Assembly (NCBI GenBank): GCA_031291235.1 | Contig: JARLJL010000020.1 | Span: 97,134-161,133 of the forward strand | From: Sulfuriferula sp. | GTDB lineage: Bacteria > Pseudomonadota > Gammaproteobacteria > Burkholderiales > Sulfuriferulaceae | Reading direction: 5' to 3' | DNA: 64,000 nt | Shown: positions 46,463 to 55,160 of the stretch, in pieces | Position numbering within the stretch: the stretch's first letter is position 1 | Layout: each line of letters begins with the position of its first letter | Made by a program: the position numbers and the translations under genes | The notes under the pieces: model-generated | Database searches by the model: none | Told to the model about the DNA's origin: nothing | Seen by the model: the letters and a program-made list of their open reading frames with translations, nothing else

Positions 46463-47888
46463 AAGCGTCTTTTAAGCGAAATGAGTAAGAACCTGGGCTA
46501 TCAGAATCTTCACCGTTGTAGTAAAAGGCCATATTGTGCCAATCCTTCTCACACACGGCTTTGAGCAGCTTGCCGCTCGCTTTGTGTTCAATGAATCGCC
46601 GAAGTATCTCTAGCTGCTTGACCTCGCTGGTGCACATTTTGTTCATAAAGTCGATAAGCGTCAGCCCGCCAGAGGTTTGATGCTCCGCGCCCATCACCTG
46701 AAACTTACCCCATGAACAGGCGCTGAGGGCAGCATCGTTGTCAAGCCGATAAGCATTGATCAGGCGTAGATAACTGCGCTTGCCGTATTGATCGGTCTCT
46801 TCTACCTTGCCATCAGGCATATGGCTGTTGTCGTTATGCAACGTGTTATGGCCTTTCTTATCTACTCTACTGACAAACTGGTTGGGATAGCAAATGTCGG
46901 TATATTTGTCGTGTGGGCTGAGGCATCCCTGCACGTGCTTGCCGTGATTCGGTAATTTATTACCATGCGAGTCCCGCAGGTATTTGCCTGTACTCGGGTC
47001 TGTTTTGTAGATGGACGGGCCATTGGCGCAGGTCAGGCGGTGGAAGATATGTCGCTCATACAGGATGGTCGGAATAATGCCGCTGTGGTTATGGCTGTTG
47101 ATCCGCTTGAACGCAGCACCTTTGGATTCTATCTGGGCGAAAGCTTTGAGAACTTCTTTTTCGCATTGAAGCTCTTTTGCCTTACTATCCCACATCCCCT
47201 CCGTAATCTCTTCCCCCGTGTAATTCTGGAAGAACTGCATCAAACCATCAGGCAGGTCAACTCCAACCGTGATGACGGCCTGCCCCTGCGGCCCTTTGTG
47301 TTTCTTATGTTTGAGGTTCGGGTTGTTCTTGGATGGGGTTCCCATAGGGCGCGGCGGCATTGGTGCTTGTGGTCCGTTCGGCTTTGGTGGCGTGGGTGGC
47401 TGGATGATTGGTTTTGGCGGTGCGCCGTCCGGCAGCGGCTCGGTCTGACCCTTGAATACGACAAAGCCGCTCACCAGTGTGATGAGTTTATGCCCATAGC
47501 CCGATACGGTAGCGGTAATTTGTTGCCATTGGTTATCTGCATTCCTGACCCACACCCCGACCTGAGATTGCGCATTGCGGGTAGTGATCTTGTCCATCAC
47601 GGCACCCACCTGGTCGGTGATACCCTGAATTGTCTGGTTGTCGAACTGCAAGCGATAGGCCAGGTTTTTGATCGGATAACGCAAGGCGTCCAGAAATAGA
47701 ACGCTGACACCGAATGCAGTTTCTTTCGAGAGATAAAGGACTTGGCCGACATCCAATTGATTCGGATTGGCGATCTTGTTGTAATTTTTGAGCTCGGCGA
47801 TTGTTCGTCCGCAACGTTCGGCGATGGCACTCAGCGTGTCGCCGCGTCGCACTCGGTACGGATCTGCGATTGAGGTGGTGTCAGGCAT
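46434..47888 (-). CDS. T6SS effector: LysM plus N-acetylmuramidase
   Basis: A 484-residue cell-wall hydrolase, read from ATG 47888 (MPDTTSIADPYRV). Residues about 10-55 form a LysM domain (YRVRRGDTLSAIAERCGRTI ... LDVGQVLYL). Residues about 60-155 form a beta-rich domain (YPIKNLAYRLQFDNQ, VWVRNADNQWQQI, SGYGHKLITLVSG) seen in T6SS cargo. A Pro-rich linker follows, then an N-acetylmuramidase domain from about 220: AQIESKG with the likely catalytic Glu, TILYERHIFHRL, CSWGKFQVMGAEH and WHNMAFYYNG. It lacks a signal peptide, as expected for a T6SS cargo. The start lies inside the end of vgrG. Confidence 0.87.
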   Translation of the reverse strand: MPDTTSIADPYRVRRGDTLSAIAERCGRTIAELKNYNKIANPNQLDVGQVLYLSKETAFGVSVLFLDALRYPIKNLAYRLQFDNQTIQGITDQVGAVMDKITTRNAQSQVGVWVRNADNQWQQITATVSGYGHKLITLVSGFVVFKGQTEPLPDGAPPKPIIQPPTPPKPNGPQAPMPPRPMGTPSKNNPNLKHKKHKGPQGQAVITVGVDLPDGLMQFFQNYTGEEITEGMWDSKAKELQCEKEVLKAFAQIESKGAAFKRINSHNHSGIIPTILYERHIFHRLTCANGPSIYKTDPSTGKYLRDSHGNKLPNHGKHVQGCLSPHDKYTDICYPNQFVSRVDKKGHNTLHNDNSHMPDGKVEETDQYGKRSYLRLINAYRLDNDAALSACSWGKFQVMGAEHQTSGGLTLIDFMNKMCTSEVKQLEILRRFIEHKASGKLLKAVCEKDWHNMAFYYNGEDSDSPGSYSFRLKDAYEKLKKEVA

Positions 47889-50721
47889 TATCACTCCCTG
47901 ATGCGTTGGTATCGTCAGTTTCGTCGACTGGCTGGACAGTAACTTCTTCGGTGCTCCAGATGGTGGCGGTGCTCGCCCAGTAAGTCACATCGGTGGTAGC
48001 CTTCGTCAATATACCATCCGTGACCGGGTCGTCGGCTGTGCGTCCATGGCTGTCCAACAATTCGCCACGCGCCCTGGATTGAACAGTTTTACCCAGCATA
48101 AATGGCAACCAGTCATCTGATGTTTCAGTAAAATCGAGCGCTTGGCTGTAAACTGTCTGTAAAGGGGTTTGTGGTGGCGGTGCTATTATTCCGCTTGGCA
48201 AAGCCCCCAAACTCGCCACATTCCGCCCCCCACCCGAGAACGGATGCATCCCCCCCTTAACCGAGAACTTGCCCGGACAGGTGAAGGTAATATTGCCGCC
48301 GTCGAGCACAATCGCCGACTGCCCGGCCTGCAGCACGATCTTCTGCTGCGCCTCTACCAGAATGGCATTGTTGGTACTGGTGATATTGACGGACTGATCT
48401 GCAAGGATTTCCATCGCATCGGTATGCGCCGCCAGCGACACCGGAGCATTGGCCGCAATCGCCGTCAGCCCGCCGTCATGGGTAAACAGCGTCGTCGCAT
48501 CGCCGCTGTTGACACTCACCGTATGCTGCGCCGCCCAATGGCTATCGCCTTGCGTCGTCCACGTCAGATGCTGCTGTGCGAACAGCAGCATGCTTTGTCC
48601 TGTCGCTGCATTCAGACTCGCGTCACTGTCCAGCCCCACTATTGCCGCATCGAAGCGCAACGCCTGGGCCGCCGCAGTATCCTCCTTGGGTTGCAGCTTC
48701 AACCTCAAATCGGGCACCGCCTTTAACGCCGCATCCGACACCTGCGCTGATTGCGCCACCGCCGCATCGCGCAATGTCTTGTTTAAATTATTCGCCGCCG
48801 CTAATTGATCGGCCGCCTCGCTTACATCCAACTGCGTAGACGTCACACTCGCACCCGACTGACTGCGCTGTGCTGTGGTCAGCCATACCCCCGCATTGCC
48901 GCGCAACTGCCCCCAGGCATCGGTGCGCGCCTCCAGCCCCAAGCCCCGTGCAGCACCGCGCAACGCAGATGCAGGCGCGCGGCTGCGCAGCCAGCCCAGA
49001 TTCAAGGCAGAATTCGCCGTACTGCTCATCAACTGCATCTGCAACTCACTCGCCGCATCGTCGACCAGCCACTGATTATAGCCATCCCCGCTGAAATTCT
49101 GACTATGCCAGCCGGAGATCACCCCGGCATGATCCAGGCCGCCGTCTACGCCCGCGGCAAACGGCGGCGTATCCACGCCGTTATACATACTCGCCACGAT
49201 CACCGGCTGATCAATATCGTTGTTGATAAAATCCACCAGTACCTCCGTGCCGATGCGCGGGGTAAATGAACTCCCCCAATTGGCACCGGCCAGCGCCTCG
49301 GCAACGCGCACCCAGGTGCCGGACTGTTCATTTCCAGGCGCGTGGCCGGTCGTGTCGACACTGTTACCCGTATCCATCAGTCCGCCGGGGTTGGGCGATG
49401 CGCCGCGCTGCCAGTGGAACTGGATACGTAGCTGATGATCTCGGGTAGAGGTGGTGACGGCCTCGGGCAGGCCGACGACCAGTGCAGTTTGAGCGCCGTG
49501 GGCCGTGGCGCGAGGCAGCCGTGCATCGGCACTGGGCATGATGGCGGTAGCGGCCGGTATGGCAGTAAACCGGTTGCGGTAAGTGCCTTGCTCGGCGTCA
49601 TGCAGACTGGCGTTGTGATTAAAGCCGGCTCCCAGGTTGTTGACGGCTTCGTGGCGGACCGAGACGACTGTGAAGCGGTTGCTGTCGTTGGCAAGATCGT
49701 CATGACCGGTGAGGTCGAAACCGTAGCCGGGTGTCAGATGCCGTACTGCACCGCGTCCGTGTATCTGCGCTTCATCGAAGGCGATGGCGAGCAATTGGTC
49801 GCTTGCCCAGCTATCGGCGGCGGCAGCATCGGCGAATTGGGCGGCACCGGTATCGATATATTGCGCCAGACTGGGCAGTGCGGCTGGCGCATCGCGACCG
49901 GCTTCGGCGGCGGGGGCGATGACGGCATTGGCGAGCCAGCTGCTGACGGCGACCTGATGCGAGACGACCTGGCTGCTGGCGGCGAAATGGTCGATGGCAT
50001 CGTCGTTATCGCTGGCGCGTACGCCGGCAAAACGTAGTGCGCGGCCACCGGGCAAATCTGGTACGGTAGCCTCGGCATCGAAGATCACCAGCGTGTGGAA
50101 CGCCTGCAATGTGGGGTTGCTGTCATCGGGCGGCGTCTGGTCGTGTTCGAAACGGTAGCTGAGGCCGTCGCGTGCGAGGATACGGGTGAGGAAATCGAGA
50201 TCCGATTCGCGGTATTGGGTCGTTATGTCGCGTACCGGCAGGGTGCGCGATACGTCGAAGCGTATGCGCGACTGCGGATAGTCGGCAAACAGCTCGGTGA
50301 CGATATCCAGCGCGTTTTTGCTTTTGAAAATATAGTTGTCGTAGCGCATGTGCAGGAAGACAAGGAACGATTCCAGCCGCAATTGATAACGTGCTACGCC
50401 GCCGTCGGTACCCAGCCAGCTGGCTTCGCTGCAGTAGCCGTGCCAGGCGCGATAGCTGCCGTCGGCTTGCAGCAGGCGCAAGGTATAAGGTTCGCCGAGC
50501 AAGGGATCGAGTGCCAGTTCGGTAGAGACGCTTAATACGTCGACCTCGAAATGGTAGGGGGTGTTGATGCCTTCGCTGCCGGTGATCCGTTCGACGACAA
50601 AGTTGTCCGGGCGCTGGCCGGCATAGGCCTGGGTCAGGGTAAGCAGGCGGGCGTGCTGGGAGAGGCCGCTGCCGAGACGGGCGATGAGTTCGGCTAGTTC
50701 GGGGCTGAGTATGTCGGTCAT
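47881..50721 (-). CDS. vgrG: T6SS spike protein VgrG (TssI)
   Basis: Trimeric spike tip that carries effectors. The 946-residue protein has the gp27-like base (RITGSEGINTPYHFEVDVLS, GEPYTLRLLQADGSYRAWHG, RESDLDFLTRILARDGLSYR), the gp5-type OB region (HQLRIQFHWQRG, GTWVRVAEALAGANWGSSFT, PRIGTEVLVDFINNDIDQPV) and the DUF2345 beta-helix needle (LGLEARTDAWGQLRGNAG ... ILVEAQQKIVLQAG). About 90 residues follow the needle (from YSQALDFTETSDDW), probably the adaptor for the effector. The gene follows tssL by 13 bases and overlaps the effector gene. Confidence 0.97.
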   Translation of the reverse strand: MTDILSPELAELIARLGSGLSQHARLLTLTQAYAGQRPDNFVVERITGSEGINTPYHFEVDVLSVSTELALDPLLGEPYTLRLLQADGSYRAWHGYCSEASWLGTDGGVARYQLRLESFLVFLHMRYDNYIFKSKNALDIVTELFADYPQSRIRFDVSRTLPVRDITTQYRESDLDFLTRILARDGLSYRFEHDQTPPDDSNPTLQAFHTLVIFDAEATVPDLPGGRALRFAGVRASDNDDAIDHFAASSQVVSHQVAVSSWLANAVIAPAAEAGRDAPAALPSLAQYIDTGAAQFADAAAADSWASDQLLAIAFDEAQIHGRGAVRHLTPGYGFDLTGHDDLANDSNRFTVVSVRHEAVNNLGAGFNHNASLHDAEQGTYRNRFTAIPAATAIMPSADARLPRATAHGAQTALVVGLPEAVTTSTRDHQLRIQFHWQRGASPNPGGLMDTGNSVDTTGHAPGNEQSGTWVRVAEALAGANWGSSFTPRIGTEVLVDFINNDIDQPVIVASMYNGVDTPPFAAGVDGGLDHAGVISGWHSQNFSGDGYNQWLVDDAASELQMQLMSSTANSALNLGWLRSRAPASALRGAARGLGLEARTDAWGQLRGNAGVWLTTAQRSQSGASVTSTQLDVSEAADQLAAANNLNKTLRDAAVAQSAQVSDAALKAVPDLRLKLQPKEDTAAAQALRFDAAIVGLDSDASLNAATGQSMLLFAQQHLTWTTQGDSHWAAQHTVSVNSGDATTLFTHDGGLTAIAANAPVSLAAHTDAMEILADQSVNITSTNNAILVEAQQKIVLQAGQSAIVLDGGNITFTCPGKFSVKGGMHPFSGGGRNVASLGALPSGIIAPPPQTPLQTVYSQALDFTETSDDWLPFMLGKTVQSRARGELLDSHGRTADDPVTDGILTKATTDVTYWASTATIWSTEEVTVQPVDETDDTNASGSDNA

Positions 50722-50734
50722 CGCAGTATCGGTT

Positions 50735-51520
50735 CTAAGGCAATGTCAGAATCAGCGTAGCAGCGTGCGGCGCCATCCGAATAATATCGTTGTACGCGGC
50801 AATGGATGTCAGCGTGTGATGCGTTAGCAGTTTGTTGATGCCGTTGAATGTTCCGAGTGCAACTACAGAAAAGACGGCGGCAATAACCCAGAGAGGCGTT
50901 TCCGTGCGCAGCTTGTTAACAATCTGGTCGGGGCGATCCCAGTGCGGCGCAAAGACAGCCGGTTTGCCTTTGATGTGAGCGATTTCTTCACCGAGCCGGG
51001 CGGTCAGATAATGCAGTTTTTCAGGGGATTCGAGCAGGTAACGTCCCTGAAATCCCAGTAACAGGCACATATGAAACACTTCGAGCGCCTGCAGACGCGG
51101 ATTGCCTTTGCTACGTAGCTCATCGAGTCGCTGAAAAAAATTCTCGCCCGCGAGCTGTTCGCCGAATAAGACCAGCTGCAACGGATGGCGCGACCAGGAT
51201 TCGCGGATGGCGAAGCCGGAACGCAAGACGGTCTCATCGACAGCTGCGCAAAAGGCGTACTTGGCTGCATGAACATCTTCAACCGGGATTTGCAACTTGC
51301 GGGCATTGTCGTCTACCGCATTCAGAAATTGTTGCAGCTTGCGGGCGAAATTGGCCTCATCTTTGGGGGCATTGCCGTTTTTTAACAGAAATAGCGCGTA
51401 GAAACCGTCGTACATGAGATCCATTAAAGTATGAGCCGAGCCCATAGCGGTTTCGTTATTCAGCGGCGAGGCGCTCATGGTCGCTGTATTGTCAAGCAGG
51501 GAAGGTGCAGAATTGGTCAT
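50735..51520 (-). CDS. tssL: T6SS membrane-complex protein TssL (DotU/IcmH)
   Basis: Inner-membrane protein linking the baseplate to TssM. The 261-residue protein has the DotU cytoplasmic helical domain (LMDLMYDGFYALFLLKNGN, AAVDETVLRSGF, QLVLFGEQLAGENFFQRL, LEVFHMCLLLGFQGRY) and one C-terminal span (LWVIAAVFSVVALGTF). There is no peptidoglycan-binding OmpA-like domain. The start overlaps the tssK stop (ATGA). Confidence 0.95.
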   Translation of the reverse strand: MTNSAPSLLDNTATMSASPLNNETAMGSAHTLMDLMYDGFYALFLLKNGNAPKDEANFARKLQQFLNAVDDNARKLQIPVEDVHAAKYAFCAAVDETVLRSGFAIRESWSRHPLQLVLFGEQLAGENFFQRLDELRSKGNPRLQALEVFHMCLLLGFQGRYLLESPEKLHYLTARLGEEIAHIKGKPAVFAPHWDRPDQIVNKLRTETPLWVIAAVFSVVALGTFNGINKLLTHHTLTSIAAYNDIIRMAPHAATLILTLP

Positions 51521-52863
51521 GAGGTCACCGCCAGGAATTCAAGATGAAGGTCGGGTATGCCGGAAGGCGCAAAAATGGAAATAGCCTGGGCTTGCAGCAT
51601 GCGCGCGTACAGCGGGGATTTGTTGTCCAGCGCAAAATAATAGGTATCCGGACGCACTGGAATTGCCGCCGGTACCTGCGGCGCATGAATGAGTTTTACA
51701 CCCGGCATGGCTGACAGGACGAGTTTGTCCACGTCTTCCGGCGCGCCTATCTTGAAGCGTACGGGCGTGGTGTCGACCAGTTCTGCGGCAGGGATGCTGG
51801 CTGAAACGGCAAGGTAAAAAGCAGTTTTGTCGTCAATTTTTCCGGAATCAAGCTGGCCTTGATGATATGACGGTCTTGTTTCCGATAATGCGATGGCGAA
51901 GTAACGGGTGGAGATGACGGTGTTAAGCAATTCGCGAATCAGGCCGTCCAGGCGAAAAAAGCTGCTGCCGGTATCCAGATGCTGATAAGCGGGCAGGTCG
52001 TTCAGAACATAGTTCTTGGAGAACGTCATCAGGCCGCCGGCCAGGCTGAGCAGCTGTTCGAATAGCCGTTCCGGCGGAAGTTGCGGGTTGTTCAGGTAGT
52101 GTGACAGGGATGCAAAACCGACGCTTGCCGTATGCAATAACCAGAATGATGCGATATCGCCAGATCGGAATTCGATGACGTTTTTACTGGGTTCGCGATG
52201 ATGTCCGTACAGCGCATTTACTTTTGCCTGTAGTGCATCCAGCAAACGGCGCAGCAGCTGCATCAGCATCGGTGCACTGCGTATGCTGATGCTGGGGGGG
52301 ACGAATGCAGGGTCAAGCTCAAATCCGCCGCTGCTGGCTCGACGTAAACGCAATAGCGGGAAGTTGATTAATGAGTCGCGAGGCTCTAGTTCGGAAACCA
52401 GACGCACCGATTTTTTCAGATAGGTAAGTTCGGCGCGTACCGCCTGGGTAAATAGATCCGGCGTTTCAAGATTGATCTGGCTGTAACGAGCAGCGGCATT
52501 GGGCTGATCCGTAGCGCTGAAATTTTCGCCGTACGCCTTGATCATGGGAATGGCAGCGTAATAGGTGATGGTCTGTAGCGCTTGCGGAATATCGTTGAGT
52601 GCGATGGTGTCCGGCAGGCTGTCGTTGGCCGGTGCCGCGTATTGTTCGCCATCGGGGAAGATTGCGGCAAATTCCTGTAGTCGCAATATGTTGTTTGCAA
52701 GGGCTTCGCGGTCTACCTGTATTTTGGCGACACCCCAGGCATACGGATGAAGTGCGGTTGCGATAGTGTGCAAACGCGTTTCGTGATAGCGATCCTGTTG
52801 TTGGAAATGCTGCGGCCGCAGGAACAAACCTTCACCCCATAAAACTTTTGTCGTGTTGTTCAT
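51517..52863 (-). CDS. tssK: T6SS baseplate protein TssK
   Basis: Trimeric connector between the baseplate and the membrane complex. From ATG 52863 (MNNTTKVLWGEGLFLRPQHF) the protein has 448 residues; the 20 codons upstream in frame lack family similarity. WGEGLFLRPQHFQQQDRY is the family's signature opening, and the C-terminal region contains FKIGAPEDVDKLVLSAMPGV and YFALDNKSPLYARML. Placed between tssJ and tssL, the usual order. Confidence 0.96.
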   Translation of the reverse strand: MNNTTKVLWGEGLFLRPQHFQQQDRYHETRLHTIATALHPYAWGVAKIQVDREALANNILRLQEFAAIFPDGEQYAAPANDSLPDTIALNDIPQALQTITYYAAIPMIKAYGENFSATDQPNAAARYSQINLETPDLFTQAVRAELTYLKKSVRLVSELEPRDSLINFPLLRLRRASSGGFELDPAFVPPSISIRSAPMLMQLLRRLLDALQAKVNALYGHHREPSKNVIEFRSGDIASFWLLHTASVGFASLSHYLNNPQLPPERLFEQLLSLAGGLMTFSKNYVLNDLPAYQHLDTGSSFFRLDGLIRELLNTVISTRYFAIALSETRPSYHQGQLDSGKIDDKTAFYLAVSASIPAAELVDTTPVRFKIGAPEDVDKLVLSAMPGVKLIHAPQVPAAIPVRPDTYYFALDNKSPLYARMLQAQAISIFAPSGIPDLHLEFLAVTS

Positions 52864-52913
52864 TTGAGATTCATCTCGTTTGTTTTCGTTGTCGGTTGTA
52901 TCCGGAATGCAGC

Positions 52914-53528
52914 TTAGCTGCAAGTTACAGGCGTTTTTAGGGCGCTTCGGGTCGCGGCGCTATATTCCAGCGTAGTGCCGGCGGCGACAGTCATTGAGCA
53001 CGCACTCACGCCTAACGAGATCCCCGTTTTATTCAAATCCTTGGCCGGAAAAGTCAGCTTCCAGCGGGCGGCTGCAGGGGCGTGAAACAATGCGACGATG
53101 CCGATGTAGTCGGCAGATACGCTGATTTTTTCAGTGTTGACGAACTTTTGTCCTGGGATCAGCGTGATCTCTTTCATTGCAATGACGTCTTGCCCAAAAG
53201 CGGCCTGCTCTTTTTGCGGATCCAGAAAAATTTCATAAAAAGCCTGTTGGAATGCGCTGCTTTGCTTGAGTTGATAAATCCGTACGACAACTGAAAATGC
53301 CCGGTTGCGATCGTCGGTATTCAAATCGCTACCGGCCTGAATGGTGAGCGGCATGTTGTTTGTTGCATTGGGATCTGTGGGTTTGTTTATCCCCACAGCG
53401 CCTAAAGCAAGATTGGCTACTTGCGCAACCGTCGAGACTGCGCTGACGCCGGCACAACCAGCCAGGGGCGCAATGGTGATTAGTATGAGTAGATGTCGTA
53501 ATGGAGGGGCAGCTTTTAAAAAAAACAT
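52914..53528 (-). CDS. tssJ: T6SS outer-membrane lipoprotein TssJ
   Basis: Outer-membrane lipoprotein that binds TssM. From ATG 53528 it has 204 residues, with signal peptide LRHLLILITIAPLAGC (lipobox LAGC, Cys25). The mature domain is a beta-sandwich with NRAFSVVVRIYQLKQSSAFQ, EITLIPGQK and VSADYIGIVALFHAPAAARW. An upstream ATG would add 26 residues before a poorer signal peptide. No strong ribosome-binding site precedes either. It heads tssJ-tssK-tssL-vgrG-effector-immunity on the minus strand. Confidence 0.93.
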   Translation of the reverse strand: MFFLKAAPPLRHLLILITIAPLAGCAGVSAVSTVAQVANLALGAVGINKPTDPNATNNMPLTIQAGSDLNTDDRNRAFSVVVRIYQLKQSSAFQQAFYEIFLDPQKEQAAFGQDVIAMKEITLIPGQKFVNTEKISVSADYIGIVALFHAPAAARWKLTFPAKDLNKTGISLGVSACSMTVAAGTTLEYSAATRSALKTPVTCS

Positions 53529-53903
53529 AAATTTTGTATTGGTTGAATATGTTTGGAATGCTTTTTTATTTTTTTGTACTTGAATTGCGCACATACTACA
53601 ACACAAGATTTGTAAGTGTAAAACTGTATTTGTTGTGTTACAAAAATACCACAGTTGTTATGGTAATTATTGCGCTAATTTTTTTGCTGGCGCATTATAA
53701 AAAAGTAAAAAACAGTTCTCTGGAACGATACTTATAATTAATAACGATAATATTTTTTATTTAAATTATTGTTTAATAATAATTTTTTTAATCGTGTTCG
53801 GCTATCCTGCATGAGCTTGGCACTTGCGAATAAATTTTACGTGTAGGAATTATGCTTGTTTGTGTGGCATGAATTTTATTGACGATGGGGTGAGGAAGTG
53901 TTG
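53529..53903. other. AT-rich divergent promoter region of the T6SS locus
   Basis: About 375 bases between the divergent tssJ and TPR-lipoprotein genes. It is far richer in A and T than its surroundings. Perfect TATAAT hexamers occur on both strands (53694-53699 minus, 53733-53738 plus), but neither has a good -35 partner. Short frames here show no protein character. Confidence 0.5.
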
Positions 53904-54575
53904 ATGAAGAAGTGGATAAATTACAGTATTGGTTTCGTTGCCATGACGATGCTTGGCGGGTGCGCTACAGCACCGGGTTCTACCGCTCCGACGGATGCCA
54001 GTTCGAATTTGGCAACGCAAAGTACAGACCCTGCAACCAAGTCTGTAGCAAGCAAACTCAGCGAAACTGTAGCCATTAACGATGTCATTGCGAAAGCGGA
54101 CCTGGCTTATAAAACCAATCAGGCGGACAAGGCGACTGCTTTATTGAAAGAAGCCGCAGTCGCTTATCCAGACGACAAAATGCCATGGTTGCGTATCGCA
54201 CAAGCCAAATTCGATAGCGGCAATTACATCGAAGCTATTGTGAATGCGCAGCAAGTATTGAATAGAGACGCGAAAGATCAGGTTGCAAAAAGCATCATTG
54301 TGGTGAGCGGTTTGCGCTTGTCTACCAAGGCGCTGGCAGATTTGCGTACACAGAATGAAATATCCGGCTCGTTACGTAACGAAGCGCAGGATCTGGCAAA
54401 AATCCTGCGTGAGAATCTTGGGGAGTCGGTGCTGGTGAGCAAACACCATAAGCCTGTTAGCCATAAAAAAACAAATGTGCAAGCAGAAAATAAAGGGACT
54501 GCTGCCCAAATCGGCAAATCTGCTATTGCCGTAAAAAGTTCAGATTCGGGTAATCCATTCGGCGCTTTGAAATAA
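53904..54575 (+). CDS. T6SS-associated TPR lipoprotein
   Basis: A 223-residue lipoprotein that begins the tssBC unit. From ATG 53904 (GAGGAAG upstream) the signal peptide MKKWINYSIGFVAMTMLGGC places the lipid on Cys20. A Ser/Thr/Ala-rich linker follows, then TPR-like helices (IAKADLAYKTNQADKATALL, AVAYPDDKMPWLRIAQAKFD, NYIEAIVNAQQVLNRD) and a basic tail. Similar TPR lipoproteins sit before tssB in other betaproteobacterial T6SS loci; their role is not established, though a place in envelope assembly is plausible. Confidence 0.8.
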   Translation: MKKWINYSIGFVAMTMLGGCATAPGSTAPTDASSNLATQSTDPATKSVASKLSETVAINDVIAKADLAYKTNQADKATALLKEAAVAYPDDKMPWLRIAQAKFDSGNYIEAIVNAQQVLNRDAKDQVAKSIIVVSGLRLSTKALADLRTQNEISGSLRNEAQDLAKILRENLGESVLVSKHHKPVSHKKTNVQAENKGTAAQIGKSAIAVKSSDSGNPFGALK

Positions 54576-54647
54576 ATCGGTTGAGATAAGCAAGCATCAG
54601 CGTAACGATGGGTTTGCGATAGATAAATCAATTATTTGGGAGGTATC

Positions 54648-55160
54648 GTGGCAAAAAAGGAAAGTATACAAAAACGTCTGCAGAAAGTACGCCCACCGCG
54701 TGTGCAAATGACCTATGACGTTGAAATCGGGGATGCCATTGAGCAGAAGGAATTGCCCTTTGTGGCAGGCGTGGTAGGGGATTTCAGCGGCGCTTCCGAG
54801 GTGGATAAGAAGCGCCTCAAGGAACGCAAATTTGTCAGCGTCGATAACGATAATTTCGATGAAATGATGGCCGCCATCGAACCGCGTGCCGTATATCGAG
54901 TGGCAAATGAGTTAAGCGATCAAGGCGGTGAATTTGCAGTAGACCTGAAATTCAAGTCCATGAATGATTTTCGGCCTGAAGCAGTCGTGCAACAGGTCGA
55001 GCCGCTCAAACAATTGTTGGAAGCCCGTACTCGCCTTGCCGATCTCAGAAACAAGCTGGCAGGCAATGACAAGCTTGAGGATATATTGAACGACGTGTTG
55101 AACAATACCGAACAGCTTAGTGCGCTTGGGAAACTGACCCATACGGAAGGGGATAAATAA
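54648..55160 (+). CDS. tssB: T6SS contractile sheath small subunit TssB (VipA)
   Basis: Pairs with TssC to form the contractile sheath. The start is GTG 54648 with GGGAGGT just upstream; the protein has 170 residues. Family blocks: VQMTYDVEIGDAIEQKELPF, VVGDFSG, KERKFVSVDNDNFDEMMA, FKSMNDFRPEAVVQQVEPLK. It overlaps the tssC start by one base (TAATG). Confidence 0.97.
   Translation: MAKKESIQKRLQKVRPPRVQMTYDVEIGDAIEQKELPFVAGVVGDFSGASEVDKKRLKERKFVSVDNDNFDEMMAAIEPRAVYRVANELSDQGGEFAVDLKFKSMNDFRPEAVVQQVEPLKQLLEARTRLADLRNKLAGNDKLEDILNDVLNNTEQLSALGKLTHTEGDK

Noticed and set aside
53812..53840. TTGGCAC resembling a sigma-54 -24 element before the TPR lipoprotein
   Set aside because: The -12 GC does not occur at the required distance from the GG, so the match fails.
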